Shown here: one piece after another, positions 57,884-64,000 of the stretch
Layout: each line of letters opens with the position of its first letter
Position numbering within the stretch: the first letter of the stretch is position 1
Source of the DNA: Trichosporon coremiiforme
Lineage: Eukaryota; Basidiomycota; Tremellomycetes; Trichosporonales; Trichosporonaceae
Assembly (NCBI GenBank): GCA_039545355.1
Contig: BCJJ01000004.1
Coordinates: 930,001-994,000, forward strand
Reading direction: 5' to 3'
DNA: 64,000 bases
Position numbers and translations under genes: made by a program
Notes under the pieces: generated by a model
What the model was told of the DNA's origin: nothing
Seen by the model: the letters and a program-made list of their open reading frames with translations, nothing else
Database searches by the model: none

Positions 57884-58160
57884 GTGGAGCCACCACAACC
57901 TGTAGATTATGCAACATATAGGGATTCTTAAAAGCAAAAACATTGCATACGGCATGAATAGAAGACATGTAGCGTGTCACAGTAGCAGATACGTCTCCAG
58001 ATTACGGGAGAGGGAAGCCGTTCCCTTCAGCTGAAGGGTGCCGGCACCGAGGGCCACAGCCATGAGAGCCCTGTTGTTAGCTTGCACCTGTGCTGTGACT
58101 GTCCCGAGCAACATGTTTGCTATACGTCGCTAATGGTATGCATACATCTAACTAAGACCT

Positions 58161-59355
58161 CTAAACCTCAACCTCAGGCTCGAGGTCACCGAATGGCCTG
58201 CTGCGGAAGTAAGACTCGTCGAACCAGTGGACACGGACGAAACCGTCCTCAGCGCCCGAGGCGTAAGCACGGCCCTGGGGGTGGACGGCGAGGGTGTTGA
58301 TGGGACCGAAGTGTCCCTTGACACGGCCGATCTCCTCCTCGAAAAGCTTGTGCCAGAATCGCGACTCGAACTTTCCGGCACGGCTCGAGGTGGTGGTGAC
58401 GTTCATGGCGTCCTGACCGCCTCCAAGGATAACGTAGGGCCTGAGAGGGGCGATGCAGGCCGAGTTGAGGGGGGTCTCGGTGGGGTAGACCTTCATCTCC
58501 TCGAGGGTCTCAGTGTCGAAGATACGGGCGGTCTTGTCCTTGCACGAGGTGATGAAGTACGTTCCGTCGGGCGAGAGCTGGATGTCGGTGATGACGGCGC
58601 TGTGCGAGTCGGTGTTGGAGATGACCTCCTCGCCGGTCTTGGCGTCGTACTTGGCGACCTTTCCGTTCTCGTGTCCCGTGATGATCGACTCCGAGAGCGG
58701 GGCCCAGAGAGCGACGGTGGCCTTCGAGCCAGAGAGAATGATCTCCTTGGTAGGAGTCTTTGATGACGCGGCGGGGTCTTCGCGGTTGACGTTGAACGTC
58801 CTGATAACACTCGGCTGTCCTTGCCTCTGCTCGGTGATGCAGAGCGCCTGCTCGTCGTCCTCGCTCCAAGCCACACGCGTCACAGCCGTCAAGAACTCCC
58901 AAACGCACAGGCACTTGCCCGTCTGCACATCCCATAGCCTCATCGTGTTGTCGGCGGCACCGGTCAGAAGGTATTTCGTTTGCGCTGGAGGTCAGCTTAT
59001 CCGTGCGCCGACACATGTTGAACAATAAGATGACACCTACAGTCAACCGCAAGCGACCACACCGAACCATTGTGGCCGTTGAATGTACCGAGACGCTCTC
59101 CGTTCGAGGTGAACCAGGCATTGACGACCTTGTCCTTGGACGCGGAGAAGAGGAGGTCGCCCTCGGCGTTGAAGACGATCTGCGTGAGCGAACGCTCGTG
59201 ACCTGTATGTCAGCCCGCGATCCGTTTCGACCGATTTCATCGCTGTTTCTCGCCCTCGCAAGCTAGAAACTTCGTTCCAACGCACCCTGAAGAATAATCG
59301 GCTTCTGTAGACGTTGTCAGCGCCGTCCTGTATGCGTTTCTGCGGCACTTACCAT
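58161..59355 (-). CDS. TIF34: Translation initiation factor eIF3 subunit i (WD40)
   Basis: WD-repeat beta-propeller subunit of eIF3 in the cytosol. The spliced protein is 335 residues. The ATG (59353-59355) stands alone as the only coding bases of its exon; a 48-nt intron (59305-59352) follows at once. Then come a 19-nt exon (KPIILQ), an 83-nt intron and [24 protein letters not shown]. Further repeats: [79 protein letters not shown] and [33 protein letters not shown]. The final exon of 821 coding nt has no intron. Length and repeats match eIF3i closely. Confidence 0.95.
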
Positions 59356-60116
59356 GGCTTTTGACGTCGTTTTTGTTATTTCTGCCAACTGCGACGTGCA
59401 CAATGAACAAATCTCTAGCAGCACCTCAGGAGACCACGGTCTTACGGCTATTTCCGCAATGTGGCACCCGACCGGTATAAGTTCAGATTTCGTTCTGCAC
59501 CTTTACCATACCTCACTCTAGCACACACATGCATGCTTCGACGCAAATCGACTTTCGAACGTACGACCATACGAATCAGACGGCATGAAATGCGTACCAT
59601 GCATCGATTATGCGATTGTTTGAACGTAACTGAAGGCGAATCTCCATTTGTTTACCAGCGCCCGACTGATGAAGCTGCACTGAAGTTACCCACATGCGCA
59701 CCGGCACCTCACGACAGATCTGCAGCTGAACAGTAGAGGCGTGGATATCAGGCGGCGCTTGAGATGACTAGTGTCGTGCGGCCAGTGATCGACTAGGAGC
59801 CGGAATGGACGTTCGACACTGACGACTGGACGCAGCAGATCTGCAGCTCTTCGTCTGCGTTCGGAGGGTCCGCGTATCGGAACGTCCAGAACTCGCGAGG
59901 TAGTCAGGCTCTCATTTGCATGTGCCGTCAGTAAGCAGTGAAGAGATGCAGTCGACTGCCGCAGCGGTCAGTGAGAGTCAAGGAGCTGTTAGCACCACGT
60001 TCCTCCCGCTCCCTCTACCATCCTATGAAGTCTATGCATAAGATAAGCGGAAACCGAACACTGGGTATATCATGCACAACAATGATCCCTTGACTACCTT
60101 CTCCTCCGTCGTACAA
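59356..60116. other. Spacer upstream of the eIF3i gene
   Basis: A 761-bp region between the eIF3i start and the 3' end of PNO1. It is AT-richer than the genes and has no supported exon. The open frame 59461-59736 (plus) has no recognisable features. Confidence 0.4.
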
Positions 60117-61150
60117 TTAGAATCGCTGCTTCATCCTAGCGCCAACAGTCTTCAGGTGGGCGTAGACCTTGCCTGGCGGCGATCCAAGAATGAGCGAGAC
60201 GATCGCGTCACGCGCGATCTTGATGTTCTGGACGGAACCGAGGATGTGGATCTGGCTGGTAGTGTCAGCACGCAGCTCTGGGAGAAGCGACTTACGTGTC
60301 GGCAAGAACAATTCGTGTTCGGCTCGCGTTCTCAATGGTGAACTTGACCTTACCGCCCTCACCAGCGATACGACCTGAATGTCAGCCAACGTCTTCACCC
60401 AGAGTAGGCAGCAGGTGATCGAACGTGACCCCTATCGGAGACCTCCTTCCCCATCTCTGAGATCTCCGGGGGGCAGGAATCCAGTAGCGTCACAGCCGTA
60501 ACATCGTCAAGAGTACTCACCGATAGCACGAGCAAGGTGGTCACCGTGGAGCGTCTTGACGTCCTTGATCTCGAAGGAGTCGATGTACAAGTCGTCCAAT
60601 CGAAGAAGAGCGATCGCGTCCTGTCTGTCAGCATCCATCCTTCACAGCAGTATGGAGACGTACGTTGACGTCAAATCCAAGAGCGAACGCCTTGACGAAG
60701 TCGGCACCCTTCTGGACAGCTCCGGAATCAACGGTGTGTCCGGAGCTCTGCAAGTTAGCAACGACTCTTCAAATCTTCAGTCACCTTGATCTCGACAGCT
60801 CTCCTCTTAACGTTCATCCTGACCTGGAGGCCGAGCATCTCGACCATCGGGGTGTAGAGGTTGACCCATTCCCGCTTGAGAGGGGTCATGCGATGCGGGG
60901 GGATGGGAACACGACGGAACTCTCCCTTGATAACGCTGCTCTGCTCAGCGGCGCTCAGAGGAGCAAAGCCGGAGCTCGAAGTCGAAGCCTGAGCACCGCC
61001 GGACCGGTTGATGTCGACCGCGTCGTCGTCGATGTCCATTCCGGACTCGACCTTCGAGACCTTCGGGGCCTTGGGCTTGACGATCGAGATCTCCTGGGGC
61101 GCCTCGAGCTGCGCCTGGAGCGCCTTTTGACGATGTGACTTGTGAGCCAT
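60117..61150 (-). CDS. PNO1: PNO1/DIM2, KH-domain ribosome assembly factor
   Basis: Binds the 3' end region of pre-18S rRNA in 40S precursors and partners with Nob1 and Dim1. The protein is about 256 residues in five exons. A Lys-rich N-terminus ([16 protein letters not shown]) leads to [60 protein letters not shown] and [50 protein letters not shown] (KH domain with the GxxG region RIAGEGGK), then [22 protein letters not shown] and SPPGKVY. These are all hallmark segments of the family. Introns are short and canonical. It is divergent from the RING gene across 279 bp. Confidence 0.95.
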
Positions 61151-61429
61151 TTTGGTGTGTCTAGATGAGTGTAGAGCGTGTGTAGGTTGAGAGGTGATGA
61201 GATGCAATCGGTGGTGCCAGATGTCACCGCTGCAGGGGGCAGGCATGCAGATCGAAGTCTTGCTGCAACTTTTGCATGGCCACGTGCGGTGGCAAATCTG
61301 ATTATGACGTGGGCTGTGATACGCTGCGAGACGCGAGCGCGGCCGTGCCTGGAAGTGACTGGGTAATCTTCGCGCATCTCGATATTCCTCGAATTGCATC
61401 GTTAACCGACATATTGCTCCTCGAACGAC

Positions 61430-63350
61430 ATGCCCAAGGCCGGAAGGGGCAAGTTAGCTCAGAAGGAGGCGTCAAGGAAACACTCCGCTCCGTACTCCCG
61501 CGATGAGCCAGCAGCAGGCGACAAAGCAGCTCACTCGACCCCAACGACTGATGACAAGCCGAGTCGAAAGCGCCGCAAAACCAAGGGACACGGCCTGACC
61601 ACCGAGGGCAGCAGTAGCAAGCAGGCGAAGGCCAATGAAGTCCCAGAACAAGAAGTGGCTCCTTTCAACACTGCCGGAGCCGAAGCGTCGTCGACCGAAC
61701 TTGGAGGACGCCCGGTGCAGCCGCCACTCGCAGCCTCCACCTCGGAAGCCGCGACGGAGGCGTCCGAGCAGGAGTCCAGGAGCAAGAAGAGCAAGAAGCC
61801 CACCGAACCTTCGGCATCTCCCGAGCCCAAGAAGAAGAAGACGAAGCATGAGCTGCGTGAGCTGCAAGCACAATTCCAGCAGGCTCAGGCTGCCGCGGAA
61901 GCTGCCCAAGCAGAGTTGCAGAAGAAAATCGCTGAGCTCGAGAAGACGGTTGCCGACCAAGCCGCTCAGCTGGAGGCCAAAGTAACCACGATCGACAACA
62001 CAACCAAAGTGAACCCATTGTGTGTTTAGGTGCTGACCTCAGCTTCTCGCTTCCATGGACGAGCACCGCAGCGCTGTCAAGGAGGCTCTCACTTGTGGCA
62101 TCTGCATGGACGTCATTGACGAGCCTCATGCGTGAGTACTTGCATATCATCAACGCTGATTTTCAGACTGCAGTGTGGGCATACAGCGTGTCGCACCTGT
62201 CTCCTGCAGTGGTTCCGGTCTCCGACTGCATACCCTGCGCCCGACATCGAAACTGTCGAGCCCGAGGACGACCTAACGTACCGCACGAAACAATGTCACC
62301 TCTGTCGAGAGAACGTCTACATTCGTCCTGTGCGGGTATTCGCCGTGGGTGACATTGCGGAGGCCATTGGCCTGACCCGTACCAAGTCGTCCCCGGCCGC
62401 CAACAAGGTCGAAGGAGCTCCCGCTGTCGCTAAGAGCGAGACGGACCTGTGGGCCAAGACCTTCCCGCCAGACACGACCAGCTACGTCACGTGGGACGAC
62501 GCCGACGGTGTCTGGAGGTGCCCCAAGTGTGGGTGTGAAGTTGCCTCCGGGGAGTGCCAGGGCTGTCACGCGCAGTTCAGCGACGCGGATGACTCCAGTG
62601 ATTCGGACGGTGAAGATGACGAGGATGATGAGGGCGATGACCTGTCGGGTGACGAAAGCGATATCGAGCCCGAGGTGTACCGTCCTGTCATCCGAACCGC
62701 TCTTCCTGGCCGCCGACCTGCCCGCGATAGTGACGACGACAGTGTGCATGCCAGCCACCTCCTCAACACGCTCGACCTGCTGGCTGACGAGGCGTCCGAG
62801 GAGGAAGGAAGCTACGACTCAGACTCCGATAGCGACGGGGGCCGAGGTAGTCTCGATTCATCTCCCGCTCTTACCAGCACCCCTACACTCTACCCGCGTC
62901 GCGACCTCTACCCCGACGACGAGGACCTGGAGGCCGCCGGTGAGGAGGGCTACGAATCCTCCTTCATCGATGACACCGACGGCGAAGCGGGCGAGGACGT
63001 CGACCGCGGCAGCGAGAGCGAGGTCAGCGTGGCTGGTATCGGCGAGAACTCGGAGGACGAGATCGAGGCGCGCGTCGTGCGCAAGCGCCACCGCCGCGAT
63101 CGCGATGGCGGCCGCTCGGCTCGCCGTGAGGAGTCGGACGAGGACGACGTCCAAGTCGTGGACGAGCCATCAGTGGATGAGCTTCGTGCACTCCGTGCTG
63201 CCAGGTTTGGGTGAGTACCTCGCTACAGCGGCTCAGTGAGCGAAAACTGACAGACACAGGGGCGGGGAAGAACGCGCTGAGCGTGCCGACTCGAGCCAGC
63301 CCGTGCACCGCCGCTCGCGCCGGGTCATCGAGGTCTCGGACGACGAGTAA
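61430..63350 (+). CDS. RING-finger protein, probable E3 ubiquitin ligase with acidic tail
   Basis: A nuclear-type protein of about 600 residues. The N-terminal 190 residues are Lys/Ser-rich with NLS-like runs (SRKRRKTK, PKKKKTKHELRELQ), followed by a coiled coil (FQQAQAAAEAAQAELQKKIAELEKTVADQ). After a 34-nt intron (62009-62042) comes a C3HC4 RING split by a second intron: CGICMDVIDEPHA|LQCGHTACRTCLLQWF, ending CHLCRENVYIRPV. A further four-Cys zinc knuckle is WRCPKCGCEVASGECQGCHAQF. The rest is strongly acidic and Ser/Asp-rich, then a basic C-terminus ending IEVSDDE. Substrate and closest named family are not clear; a CHFR-like coiled-coil/RING/Cys-rich arrangement is one comparison. The last intron (about 63211-63259) restores frame. 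Confidence 0.85.
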
Positions 63351-64000
63351 TGTTGTATATTACCGCATAGCCTCAGATGCTAGCCACACTGTGTATAATA
63401 GCGGTTCTGGGGCCCTCGGTTTTGGGTTTAGGTGATCAGGAGACCTCAAGTTATCCTTACGACTACTGACATTGACACCAGCTGACCCAAAACTAATGCT
63501 GACCTGAGAGTTAACCCCAGAGACGAGCCCCACAGAAAGACTGCGCTGCGTACGCAAGCGGCCGGGACGGCTAAGTCCGCTTGGCAGCCATGGTCGCAGC
63601 ATCCCGTATCGGCGTGCTTGGTGCAAGTCGTAACGCAAACTGAGATCTGAGGTACGGAGTCCGGAGCGCGGAGTTCGGACCGTGAATCACTTGACTCGCC
63701 TAGTGTGTGCTGCTTATCAGTTGGGGCGGAGGTGTGAATACCGAAACCCCTGATAGACTCGTCAACGCACGGGCAGTGCTACAGCGTCGTGACCGTCGCA
63801 CCTTTGAGATCACATGGCGTTCACCTAGAGCAGCTGGGACGGGTCTGGTGCATTCAGTGCCACTAGCGCAGGTATGCGCGGCTAGGACGGTGTCTCGCAG
63901 CGGAGCGAAGTGGTACTGCTGCTAAACCGGGCGACGGCTGGGCGAGGCATGACACCTCACACCTCCCGAGCGAACAAAGGGTCACAGGTTTGAACAGGCG
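63351..64000. other. Unassigned right edge
   Basis: The last 650 bp hold the 3' flank of the RING gene and sequence without supported exons. A possible intron-like interval ending ACCTGAGAGTTAACCCCAG is seen near 63500-63520, but no exon series follows. A gene could begin beyond the window. Confidence 0.35.

Overview
The window reads as nuclear DNA of a basidiomycete yeast or mould, most likely a Tremellomycete of the Trichosporonales type. It is GC-rich. Most genes are cut by very short introns (about 33-110 nt, a few of 190-380 nt) that begin GTGAGT or GTAAGT, carry a CTGAC or CTAAC branch site close to the 3' end, and finish in CAG. The gene set is eukaryotic throughout: Ku70, DNA ligase I, TOM70, eIF3i, QCR8, PNO1, a zinc-finger FG nucleoporin and bifunctional THI6. 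Gene models below were assembled by hand from splice signals and reading-frame continuity.

Left part (1-26 kb): glyoxalase I; a DODA-type ring-opening dioxygenase with a predicted N-terminal membrane anchor, divergent from a phytanoyl-CoA-dioxygenase-family oxygenase; MET3 ATP sulfurylase; a secreted GH2 exo-beta-D-glucosaminidase flanked by large gene-free spacers; an MDR-family NADPH reductase; bifunctional PFK-2/FBPase-2, divergent from Ku70; and an SPX-EXS phosphate transporter (SYG1/XPR1).

Middle (26-39 kb) is an accessory island. From about 27.15 to 29.92 kb, and again from 31.81 to 32.02 kb, the plus strand carries a dense run of about 27 well-formed or near-canonical introns separated by mini-exons of roughly 25-130 nt, with no long contiguous ORF. 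At 29.05-29.83 kb the pattern becomes five degenerate tandem units of about 155 bp. A Tc1/mariner element (29,986-31,580) with matching terminal inverted repeats and a TA duplication sits inside this locus and splits it. This cryptic, intron-saturated locus is the main discovery candidate. It is followed by an AhpD-fold protein and almost 6 kb without a convincing gene.

Right part (38.8-63.4 kb) is housekeeping: a GPI-type secreted ThuA-like protein, THI6, the zinc-finger nucleoporin divergent from DNA ligase I, an Asl1-like (GH128) wall hydrolase, TOM70, an uncharacterised zinc-finger protein, QCR8 divergent from a small complex-I-like membrane subunit, eIF3i, and PNO1/DIM2 divergent from a RING E3 ligase. 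I found no tRNA, rRNA, CRISPR array or riboswitch that I could support.
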